From Deltaproteobacteria bacterium (GTDB lineage Bacteria > Desulfobacterota > Desulfobacteria > Desulfobacterales > Desulfatirhabdiaceae): a stretch of 5,832 nt of DNA. The stretch lies in NCBI GenBank assembly GCA_026388755.1, contig JAPLJE010000715.1:1-5832 (forward strand). Reading direction: 5' to 3'. The notes beneath the pieces were generated by a model, which made no database searches, was not told where the DNA came from, and was given only the letters and a program-made list of their open reading frames with translations. The first letter of the stretch is position 1. Each line of letters opens with the position of its first letter. This document shows positions 1 through 4,902 of the stretch, one piece after another. The position numbers were made by a program, and so were the translations under genes.

Positions 1-3
1 TTT

Positions 4-10
4 GAAGGGA
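4..10 (+). promoter_or_regulatory. Ribosome binding site fixing the TTG start of the crotonase gene
   Basis: GAAGGGA lies with its last purines about 5 bases before TTG at 15. Together with the in-frame stop at 3-5 it supports initiation at this rare codon. No ATG in this frame lies upstream within the window. Confidence 0.6.
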
Positions 11-14
11 TTAT

Positions 15-803
15 TTGATAGTTTATTCAAGAATAACTGTTGAAACTCGCGGTAATGTTCACCTGATGGGACTCAACCGCCCGGAAAAACAAAACGCTTT
101 TGACCTGGAGATGTACAATGAGCTCGCGCACGCTTATGGCGAACTGGACAGAAGCCCGGAGCTTCGCTGCGGCGTTCTCTTTGCACACGGAAAGCATTTT
201 ACATCGGGGCTGGAACGCGACAAGTGGGCGCCGGTGCTGGCAAGCGGCAAGTGGACAGTCCCGGAGGGTTGTATCCATCCTCTCGGCATTGATAGTGCCG
301 CAAGATGTAAAAAACCGGTGGTCATGGCGATTCAAGGCAGATGCTATACCATCGGTTTTGAGCTGCTGCTGGCGCAGGATATTCGCGTAACGTCAACGGA
401 TGCGCGTATAGCCTTGCTGGAGGTAAAGCGCGGCATCTATCCGGTGGGCGGCGGCACCGTGCGGCTCTCCCAGGAGATCGGCTGGGGTAATGCCATGAGA
501 TATCTTCTCACCGGTGATGAGCTCACCGGCTCCGAGGCGCACCGGCTGGGTCTGGTTCAGGAACTGACCGAACCGGGAAAAGAGCTTGATCGCGCCATGG
601 AGATTGCCATGAATATATCCAAGCGCGCGCCGCTCGGCGTCATGGCAGCCCTTAAATCCGCGCGTATCGCCGAAGTCGAGGGCCCCGACGCCGCGTTTGC
701 AAGGCTCATTCCGGATCTTATGCCAATCATGGCAAGCGAAGACGCAATCGAGGGCGTTATGTCCTTTATCGAGAGGCGGAAGGCAAATTTCAAGGGGAAA
801 TAA
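15..803 (+). CDS. Enoyl-CoA hydratase/isomerase (crotonase) family protein
   Basis: A 262-residue protein of normal crotonase length. Near the N-terminus it has the family pattern LNRPEKQNAF (residues 20-29). HFTSGLE (61-67) matches the first oxyanion-hole segment. Two glutamates, E116 (in IGFELLLAQD) and E136 (in ALLEVKRG), lie exactly 20 residues apart, as do the catalytic pair E144/E164 of rat mitochondrial enoyl-CoA hydratase. YPVGGGTVRL (142-151) and YLLTGDELTGSEAHRLGLV (163-181) are the usual later motifs. Keeping both glutamates favours a hydratase, but the usual GGGCE loop reads TIGFE here, so substrate and reaction are uncertain. The start is TTG at 15: a stop lies in frame at 3-5 and GAAGGGA at 4-10 is a well-placed ribosome site. 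The next genes make crotonyl-CoA from 4-hydroxybutyrate, so hydration of crotonyl-CoA to 3-hydroxybutyryl-CoA is a reasonable inference. It is probably cytoplasmic, with no signal peptide. Family assignment is firm; specific function is not. Confidence 0.93.
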   Translation: MIVYSRITVETRGNVHLMGLNRPEKQNAFDLEMYNELAHAYGELDRSPELRCGVLFAHGKHFTSGLERDKWAPVLASGKWTVPEGCIHPLGIDSAARCKKPVVMAIQGRCYTIGFELLLAQDIRVTSTDARIALLEVKRGIYPVGGGTVRLSQEIGWGNAMRYLLTGDELTGSEAHRLGLVQELTEPGKELDRAMEIAMNISKRAPLGVMAALKSARIAEVEGPDAAFARLIPDLMPIMASEDAIEGVMSFIERRKANFKGK

Positions 804-811
804 TTCCCCAT

Positions 812-836
812 ACCGCTTACGCCGTATCGGTTTTTT
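812..836 (+). terminator. Probable Rho-independent terminator after the crotonase gene
   Basis: Beginning 8 bases after the stop, ACCG and TAC pair with GTA and CGGT around a GCC loop, with a small CT/T internal loop. The stem is followed directly by a run of T (831-836). The stem is short, so efficiency is uncertain. If it works, the crotonase gene and the dehydratase-transferase pair are separate transcripts, or are joined only by read-through. Confidence 0.55.
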
Positions 837-866
837 ATCCTTAAGTTGCCGGCTTTTGCCCCTCCA

Positions 867-907
867 TGCCTGGCAGATTTTCTGCAGCCTGGCATCGTTA
901 TTACGAT
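867..907. repeat. Cluster of small repeats upstream of the dehydratase gene
   Basis: GCCTGGCA occurs twice (868-875 and 887-894), 19 bases apart. TGCC-T-GGCA (867-875) is an inverted repeat, GCAG-ATTTT-CTGC (873-885) can form a hairpin, and ATCGT-TATT-ACGAT (894-907) is a second inverted repeat. Their density in a gap of only 160 bases suggests regulator binding sites, but no specific regulator can be named. Confidence 0.4.
871..886 (+). promoter_or_regulatory. Possible sigma-54-type (-24/-12) promoter for the dehydratase-transferase pair
   Basis: TGGCAGATTTTCTGCA matches the sigma-54 consensus TGGCAC-N5-TTGCA at all but two positions, with correct GG-to-GC spacing. A start near 897 would leave a leader of about 67 nt before ATG 964. 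A second, poorer match (TGGCATCGTTATTAC) begins at 890. The same stretch is rich in small repeats, which also explain part of the pattern, so this is a candidate only. Confidence 0.35.
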
Positions 908-951
908 ATCAATCGCTGATGATTTTTTCGATACATAATGAATTGTTTCAA

Positions 952-958
952 AGGGAGG
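952..958 (+). promoter_or_regulatory. Strong ribosome binding site of the dehydratase gene
   Basis: AGGGAGG lies 5 bases before the first of three consecutive ATG codons (964, 967, 970). It favours ATG 964. Starting there also puts the cluster cysteines at residues 99 and 103, the same numbers as in the Clostridium aminobutyricum enzyme. Confidence 0.75.
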
Positions 959-963
959 AAACC

Positions 964-1368
964 ATGATGATGAACGCCCGGCAGTATGAGGAAAGCTTAC
1001 GCAAACTGAATCTTAAAGTATACATGTTCGGAGAAAGAGTAACCCACGTGGTGGACGACCCCATCATCCGTCCGTCCATGAATGCCGTGGCCCTGACCTA
1101 TGAACTGGCTCATAAGCCTGAATTCGAGGACCTTATGACAGCCACTTCCCACCTCTCTGGCCGGAAAATAAATCGCTTTACCCATATCCATCAAAGCGTG
1201 ACGGACCTGGTCAAAAAGAGCAAGATGGGCCGCCTTCTGGGATCCCAGACCGGCTGCTGCTTTCAGCGCTGTGTGGGTATGGATGCTTTAAACGCCCTGT
1301 CGATACGACTTTCGATATCTATAAAAAACACGGCACCGAATATCATAAGCGCTTTCAAAAATATCTGA
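964..1368 (+). CDS. abfD: 4-hydroxybutyryl-CoA dehydratase, N-terminal fragment as read
   Basis: Read literally from ATG 964, this gives 134 residues. Residues 1-112 are genuine AbfD sequence: ESLRKLN, VYMFGE, PIIRPSMNAV, INRF, HQS, and the cluster motif CFQRCVGMDA with C99 and C103, two of the [4Fe-4S] ligands. The last 22 residues (from SIRLSISIKN to the TGA at 1366-1368) match nothing in the family and are out-of-frame sequence. Alone, this fragment lacks most of the FAD/substrate fold and the other two cluster ligands, so it should not be catalytic. Confidence 0.7.
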   Translation: MMMNARQYEESLRKLNLKVYMFGERVTHVVDDPIIRPSMNAVALTYELAHKPEFEDLMTATSHLSGRKINRFTHIHQSVTDLVKKSKMGRLLGSQTGCCFQRCVGMDALNALSIRLSISIKNTAPNIISAFKNI

Positions 1369-1388
1369 CATTCGTTCAGGAAAACGAC

Positions 1389-2414
1389 TTGACCTGCGAC
1401 GGCGCGATGACCGACCCCAAAGGCGACCGCAGCTTGCCGCCGCATCAACAGCATGATCCGGATCTGTATCTTCGGGTAGTGGAGGAAAGGTCGGACGGAA
1501 TCGTGGTCAGAGGCGCCAAAGCGCATCAGACCGGCGCGGTGAATTCCCACGAGATCATTATCATGCCGACCATTTCCATGCGCCGGGAAGATATGGATTA
1601 CGCCGTATCTTTCGCCCTGCCGGCCGACACCGACGGCATCACTTATATCATGGGGAGACAATCCTGCGACACCCGGAAATTGGAAGGAAAGACATATGAT
1701 ATTGGCAATGTGCTTTACGGCGGACATGAGGCACTGGTGGTGTTTGATGATGTCTTTGTTCCCTGGGAGCGTGTTTTCATGTTTAAAGAATACGACTTTT
1801 CGGGCCAACTGGTTGAACAGTTCGCGTCATACCATCGTCAAAGCTATGCCTGCAAAGTCGGCGTGGGGGATGTCCTGATCGGAGCCGCGCAAACCATCGC
1901 CGAATTCAACGGCGCTTCCAAAGCCTCTCATATCAAAGACAAGATCATAGAAATGAACCAGTTAAACGAGACATTGTTCTGCGGCTGCATCGCGTGCGCG
2001 GCCGAAGGCCATCAAGAGCCGTCCGGCACCTACTATGTTAACACTCTGCTGGCCAATGTCCACAAACAAAATATCACCCGTTTCCCTTACGAAATCGCCA
2101 GACTGGCCCAGGATATTGCAGGAGGGCTTATGGTGACCCTGCCATCGGAAAAAGACCTGTTATCGTCCGAGGTGGGCAAGTGGGTGAGGAAATATTATCA
2201 GACCCAAAAAAATGTTCCTTTGGAATCCAGGCTCCGTATTCTGCGTCTCATCGAGAATCTGACCCTGGGAACCGCTGCCGTGGGGTACCTGACCGAATCC
2301 ATGCACGGCGCGGGTTCTCCTCAAGCTCAGCGAATCATGATCTCCCGCCAGGTAAATATGGACGCCAAAAAGAAACTGGCACAAAAACTTTGCGGGATCA
2401 CAGAGGGCGACTAA
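1389..2414 (+). CDS. abfD: 4-hydroxybutyryl-CoA dehydratase, C-terminal fragment as read
   Basis: Family similarity in this frame actually begins at 1302, but the first plausible start is TTG 1389, with ATG 1407 the next choice and only a poor ribosome site. It carries DGAMTDPKGDR, GIVVRGAKAHQTG, GRQSCDTRK, the ligand region YHRQSYACKVGVGD (H291 and C297 in repaired numbering), NITRFPYE, AQDIAGGLMVT, and TESMHGAGSPQAQRIM near the end with E445. The histidine-to-cysteine distance is six residues, against seven (H292, C299) in the Clostridium enzyme. Without C99 and C103 from the first fragment it could not hold the normal cluster. Confidence 0.7.
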   Translation: MTCDGAMTDPKGDRSLPPHQQHDPDLYLRVVEERSDGIVVRGAKAHQTGAVNSHEIIIMPTISMRREDMDYAVSFALPADTDGITYIMGRQSCDTRKLEGKTYDIGNVLYGGHEALVVFDDVFVPWERVFMFKEYDFSGQLVEQFASYHRQSYACKVGVGDVLIGAAQTIAEFNGASKASHIKDKIIEMNQLNETLFCGCIACAAEGHQEPSGTYYVNTLLANVHKQNITRFPYEIARLAQDIAGGLMVTLPSEKDLLSSEVGKWVRKYYQTQKNVPLESRLRILRLIENLTLGTAAVGYLTESMHGAGSPQAQRIMISRQVNMDAKKKLAQKLCGITEGD

Positions 2415-2415
2415 A

Positions 2416-3705
2416 ATGAATTGGAAAGATTACTATGAATCTCGCCAGATTGACCTTCACGCTGCCGCAAGTCTGGTCAAATCCGGAGATAGAGTCGTCG
2501 CGGCCCATGCCTGCGGTTCTCCGGAGCCGCTTCTCGATGCACTGGTCCAACGAGCAGGAGCATTGAACCAGGTAGAGATCGTCCATATGGTTTCCATGGG
2601 CAAAAGCACTTACTGTAAGCTGGAGAATGCCTCGTCTTTCCACCACAACTCGCTTTTTGCCGGTGGCAATACCCGGGCCGCCATCAACGAAGGGCGAGCC
2701 GATTACACCCCCTGTTTCTTTTCCGAAATTCCCTGGCTGTTTCGCGATGGCACCCTGCCCGTGGACGTGGCCATGATAACGGTTACACCGCCGGATAAAG
2801 TGGGCAATGTTTCTCTGGGCGTTTCGGTGGATTACACCCGCCAGGCGGCTTTAAGCGCCAAAAAGGTGATTGCCGAGGTGACGCCTCATATGCCAAGGAC
2901 ATTCGGAACCTCTTGCCTTCACGTAACGGAAATCGACCATTTCGTCCTCAGCGAAAGACCGATCATCGAAATAAGAATTCCAGAAATTGGTGTTCTGGAA
3001 CAGGCCATCGGATCCCATGCCGCGCAATTGATCCAGGATGGCGATTGCCTGCAGCTCGGGATCGGTGCTATCCCAGATGCGGTTTTGTCCTTTCTGGACG
3101 GAAAAAATGACCTGGGCATCCATTCGGAGATGATATCCGATGGGGTGATGCGCCTGACCGAAGCCGGCGTTGTCACCTGCCGCCGAAAAAACCTGCACAA
3201 CTCGAAGATCATCATCACCTTTGCCATGGGTACCCGAAATTTTTACAACTGGCTGGACAACAATTCCATGATCGAGTGTTATCCGGTCGATTACACCAAC
3301 AACCCTTTCATCATCGCCCAAAACGACAATATGGTTTCCATCAACTCGGCTATCGCCGTGGATCTTTTGGGTCAGGTGGCAGCCGACACTTTAGGAGCCC
3401 AGCAATTCAGCGGCGTCGGAGGACAGGTGGACTTCGTCAGAGGCGCGCGAAGGTCCAAGGGAGGCAGAAGCATTATCGCGATGCCATCCACCGCAGCCAA
3501 GGGAAAAGTATCGCGCATTGTTACAAGTCTTGAACCCGGGCAGGCGGTAACAACTTCCCGCAACGATGTCGACTATGTGGTAACCGAACACGGCATCGCC
3601 CATCTCAGGGGAAAAACCGTCCGGCAAAGAGCCGAGACCCTCATTGAAATTGCGGCCCCGGAATTTCGGGAAGTGTTGCGGGAATCATGGCAAAGAAAAA
3701 ATTAA
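2416..3705 (+). CDS. abfT: 4-hydroxybutyrate CoA-transferase (acetyl-CoA hydrolase/transferase family)
   Basis: A 429-residue cytoplasmic transferase that would move CoA from acetyl-CoA (or a similar donor) to 4-hydroxybutyrate, supplying the dehydratase substrate. It has the family-I/Cat2 layout. The N-terminal half has VKSGDRVVAAHACGSPEPLLDAL (about 22-44) and a PPDKVGNVSLGVSVDYT segment. The C-terminal half has GIGAIPDAVL, then GIHSEMISDGV with E238 at the position of the catalytic glutamate that forms the glutamyl-CoA intermediate. GVGGQVDF (333-340), IIAMPSTA and the closing VTEHGIAHLRGKTVRQRAETLI follow. Length is close to the C. aminobutyricum enzyme (about 438). The start is ATG 2416, one base after the dehydratase stop, with a modest AGAGGG (2403-2408) ahead, implying translational coupling. 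It appears intact, unlike its neighbour. A sister specificity (butyrate or acetate CoA-transferase) is possible, but the linkage to abfD makes 4-hydroxybutyrate the best call. Confidence 0.92.
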   Translation: MNWKDYYESRQIDLHAAASLVKSGDRVVAAHACGSPEPLLDALVQRAGALNQVEIVHMVSMGKSTYCKLENASSFHHNSLFAGGNTRAAINEGRADYTPCFFSEIPWLFRDGTLPVDVAMITVTPPDKVGNVSLGVSVDYTRQAALSAKKVIAEVTPHMPRTFGTSCLHVTEIDHFVLSERPIIEIRIPEIGVLEQAIGSHAAQLIQDGDCLQLGIGAIPDAVLSFLDGKNDLGIHSEMISDGVMRLTEAGVVTCRRKNLHNSKIIITFAMGTRNFYNWLDNNSMIECYPVDYTNNPFIIAQNDNMVSINSAIAVDLLGQVAADTLGAQQFSGVGGQVDFVRGARRSKGGRSIIAMPSTAAKGKVSRIVTSLEPGQAVTTSRNDVDYVVTEHGIAHLRGKTVRQRAETLIEIAAPEFREVLRESWQRKN

Positions 3706-3709
3706 TATT

Positions 3710-3723
3710 CGTTTTTAAAAACG
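3710..3723. repeat. Perfect 14-bp palindrome after the CoA-transferase
   Basis: CGTTTTTAAAAACG starts five bases past the stop. It has no loop of its own and no following T run, so it is not a classic terminator. It could be a weak 3'-end structure or chance in AT-rich DNA. Confidence 0.3.
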
Positions 3724-3736
3724 GGGTGCCTGAAGT

Positions 3737-3805
3737 TTTGATGAATTCGTAAAAAGTCTCTTTTCGGCTAATTTTTGAATTTTGACTTTTTACGAGACCA
3801 TCAAA
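3737..3805. repeat. Imperfect 22-bp inverted repeat with a 25-base loop, possible dispersed repeat
   Basis: The arms are 3737-3758 and 3784-3805. They pair at 18 of 22 positions; the four mismatches are contiguous (AATT against GTCT). The inner 11-bp CGTAAAAAGTC / GACTTTTTACG is perfect. The structure lies between the end of the catabolic operon and an AT-rich accessory gene. I recall similar CGTAAAAAGTC hairpins in many copies in Desulfobacterota genomes, which would make it a REP- or MITE-like element, but this needs a genome search. It may also help end transcription of the CoA-transferase. Confidence 0.6.
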
Positions 3806-3865
3806 TATGGATACTCTCTATTTCGGGTAGGTCACCCATACAAAACAGGGATGAGCCTAATTATT

Positions 3866-3879
3866 GTTCTGTTTAGAAC
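3866..3879. promoter_or_regulatory. Small inverted repeat just upstream of the exported-protein gene
   Basis: GTTCT-GTTT-AGAAC has perfect 5-bp arms and ends 13 bases before ATG 3893. The position, at the edge of the ribosome site, would suit an operator or a leader hairpin. It does not match the usual LexA box (GAAC-N4-GTTC, or the GGTT/ACC type described in Geobacter). Confidence 0.25.
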
Positions 3880-3892
3880 GAAAGAGAATTAA

Positions 3893-4594
3893 ATGAAGAA
3901 AATCTTTCCCATATTGTTAATTGGATTTTTTTTTGTGTTCTCCGCTGTATATGCGTTTGCCTTGACATTCGAGGGTATCAATTACACAGTCATTGAAAAA
4001 TCCAATTGGCAAAATTTTAAATGCAGGATTAGCATAAGGTTTGAGCAAAAAGTTTCGAAGGAATTCTTGCAAAAATTGGCAGTAAAATTACGACAAGAAG
4101 AAACCATTAAATATACCAAAATATTAATATCATACTATTTACCAGGTATGATACCGGGCTCGGGTCCATGGGCTACAAGTCATTTTAATCCTGATCTGGA
4201 AGTTAAAATTCTCGGTACAACAATAGAGGAAGAAAAAGCATTGGTGAGTAATCCAAATCTGGAAGTTAAAATTCTCGGTACAACAACAGAGGAAGAAAAA
4301 GCATTGGTGAGTAATCCAAAAAATTCTTCTGGTGAAATAATCGGCGAATGGCTCGATGATGTTGGTACTAAATATACACTCCTAAAAAATAACGGCAAAA
4401 TATTATTGATTAGAAAGTTCAAGAATGGAAGTAGTTCTGAAAAAGAGATGATTCAAAAAATGCAGTATGAGAGATTACGGTTTGAGGAAATAGGAGGTAA
4501 TAATTATGGGGATTATATTTTAATCGATAACAATGGGCGTTTGTACGTTTATGATTATACAGGACTCCTTAGTACAATGCGATCAATTAAATAA
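3893..4594 (+). CDS. Putative exported protein of unknown function with a 21-residue tandem repeat
   Basis: A 233-residue protein starting MKKIF, with a hydrophobic stretch (about 5-20) and AFA at 21-23, a standard Sec signal peptide with cleavage probably after A23. No lipobox cysteine is seen. The first mature part (about 24-100) contains a charged helix (FLQKLAVKLRQEE) and ISYYLPGMIPGSGPWATSHFNPDLEVKILG, which looks like a conserved motif of small hypothetical exported proteins. Residues 99-140 are two almost identical 21-residue copies (NPDLEVKILG...VS), differing only at D/N and I/T. The last part (about 146-233) has GEWLDD, KILLIRKFKNG, RFEEIGG and GDYILIDNNGRLYVYD, suggesting a small beta-rich domain. 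I do not recognise a named family and assign no function. The gene is much richer in A+T than the genes to its left, consistent with transfer. It is the only gene in its unit and faces the hsp20 gene. Confidence 0.8.
   Translation: MKKIFPILLIGFFFVFSAVYAFALTFEGINYTVIEKSNWQNFKCRISIRFEQKVSKEFLQKLAVKLRQEETIKYTKILISYYLPGMIPGSGPWATSHFNPDLEVKILGTTIEEEKALVSNPNLEVKILGTTTEEEKALVSNPKNSSGEIIGEWLDDVGTKYTLLKNNGKILLIRKFKNGSSSEKEMIQKMQYERLRFEEIGGNNYGDYILIDNNGRLYVYDYTGLLSTMRSIK
4187..4320 (+). repeat. 63-bp in-frame tandem duplication within the exported-protein gene
   Basis: Copy 1 is 4187-4249 and copy 2 is 4250-4312. They differ at 3 of 63 bases (TG to AA near the start, and T to C in ACAATAGAG/ACAACAGAG). 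AATCCAAA at 4313-4320 begins what would be a third unit. The unit is 21 codons, so the frame is kept. High identity implies a recent duplication by slippage or unequal exchange. Confidence 0.95.
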
Positions 4595-4596
4595 AA

Positions 4597-4642
4597 ATGG
4601 TTCCTCGCTGTCTCGTGTGGCAACATACATACGAAGAACCAT
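4597..4642. repeat. Inverted repeat just after the exported-protein gene
   Basis: ATGGTTCCTCG (4597-4607) and CGAAGAACCAT (4632-4642) pair at 10 of 11 positions around a 24-base loop, starting two bases past the stop. No T run follows on the + strand, so a termination role is only possible. Confidence 0.4.
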
Positions 4643-4687
4643 CTCAACAATATGTTATCCGAAGGTTGAATATTTATAGATCGGCTT

Positions 4688-4720
4688 TGTTAACGATACC
4701 AAAAATATATGTTAACGATA
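4688..4720. repeat. Two direct copies of TGTTAACGATA spaced 22 bases
   Basis: The copies lie at 4688-4698 and 4710-4720 and are exact over 11 bases, each followed by a similar ACC or TCC. A 22-base period is close to two helical turns, as in paired regulator sites, but no promoter is obvious beside them. Confidence 0.45.
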
Positions 4721-4830
4721 TCCTGAAGAAAAATACTTTCAGAAGATGTGAGTATCATCAAATCAACATATCTGGGCGCCATTAGATTCGCCTGGATGAT
4801 TTCAGCTCAGCCCTGGACATTATATGTAAT

Positions 4831-4862
4831 GGGCCTTCTCTTCCCGACTCACTGAGAGGCCC
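4831..4862. terminator. Possible terminator hairpin between convergent genes
   Basis: GGGCCT/AGGCCC pairs, then CTC/GAG after a one-base bulge, around a 13-base loop. It lies 41 bases beyond the hsp20 stop. Neither side has a strong T run, so it is a weak or Rho-assisted candidate at best. Confidence 0.35.
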
Positions 4863-4902
4863 GTGGTGGGACGAGAAGAGACTCTCTCAAGCTAACGGGT
4901 CA

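Larger units (their letters stand above)
964..2414 (+). pseudogene. abfD: 4-hydroxybutyryl-CoA dehydratase / vinylacetyl-CoA isomerase, frameshifted
   Basis: AbfD is a cytoplasmic, oxygen-sensitive FAD and [4Fe-4S] enzyme of the HpaB-like flavoprotein family. It converts 4-hydroxybutyryl-CoA to crotonyl-CoA and isomerises vinylacetyl-CoA. Similarity to the Clostridium aminobutyricum enzyme (recalled, about 490 residues) runs along the whole length, but in two frames. Frame 964-1299 encodes the start through CVGMDALNAL. The protein then continues as DTTFDIYKKHG from 1302 in another frame. Adding one base (CTG-TTC-GAT) restores a 483-residue protein. No stop or other gap interrupts the two halves, so the lesion is either very recent or a sequence error. 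There is no slippery heptamer at the junction to suggest programmed frameshifting. The gene ends one base before the CoA-transferase start, forming an operon with it. Function assignment is very secure; whether this copy is active is not. Confidence 0.93.
4595..4902. other. 308-base gap without a convincing gene
   Basis: This gap lies between two converging genes. It holds an inverted repeat (4597-4642), two copies of TGTTAACGATA 22 bases apart (4688-4698 and 4710-4720), CATTA-TATG-TAATG (4818-4831) and a GC-rich hairpin (4831-4862). An open frame at 4597-4785 has no ribosome site, no recognisable motif and unusual composition, so I do not call it a gene. AT content falls sharply near 4780, marking the right edge of the AT-rich segment. 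Confidence 0.5.

Noticed and set aside
697..963. Upstream extension of the dehydratase frame to 697
   Set aside because: It overlaps the crotonase gene out of frame and crosses a terminator; the strong ribosome site and family alignment fix the start at 964.
1290..1330. Programmed ribosomal frameshifting in abfD
   Set aside because: No slippery heptamer, stimulatory hairpin or internal ribosome site is visible at the junction, and I know of no frameshifting in this family; a deletion or error is simpler.
1263..1808. 181-residue open frame on the minus strand inside abfD
   Set aside because: It lies antisense to strongly conserved dehydratase coding sequence and has no recognisable motif; a shadow frame.
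2851..3321. 156-residue minus-strand frame inside the CoA-transferase
   Set aside because: Antisense to conserved transferase motifs, including the catalytic glutamate region; a shadow frame.
3866..3879. LexA/SOS box before the exported-protein gene
   Set aside because: The arms are GTTC...GAAC with six bases between, the reverse order of the GAAC-N4-GTTC box; it does not fit the other LexA type either.
3737..4780. CRISPR array or insertion sequence in the AT-rich segment
   Set aside because: Only one two-copy tandem repeat, within a reading frame, and no spacer pattern, transposase or paired terminal repeats.
4597..4785. 62-residue open frame on the + strand after the exported-protein gene
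   Set aside because: Its ATG sits 2 bases past the previous stop with no ribosome site, overlaps an inverted repeat, and the product shows no motif, signal or plausible composition.
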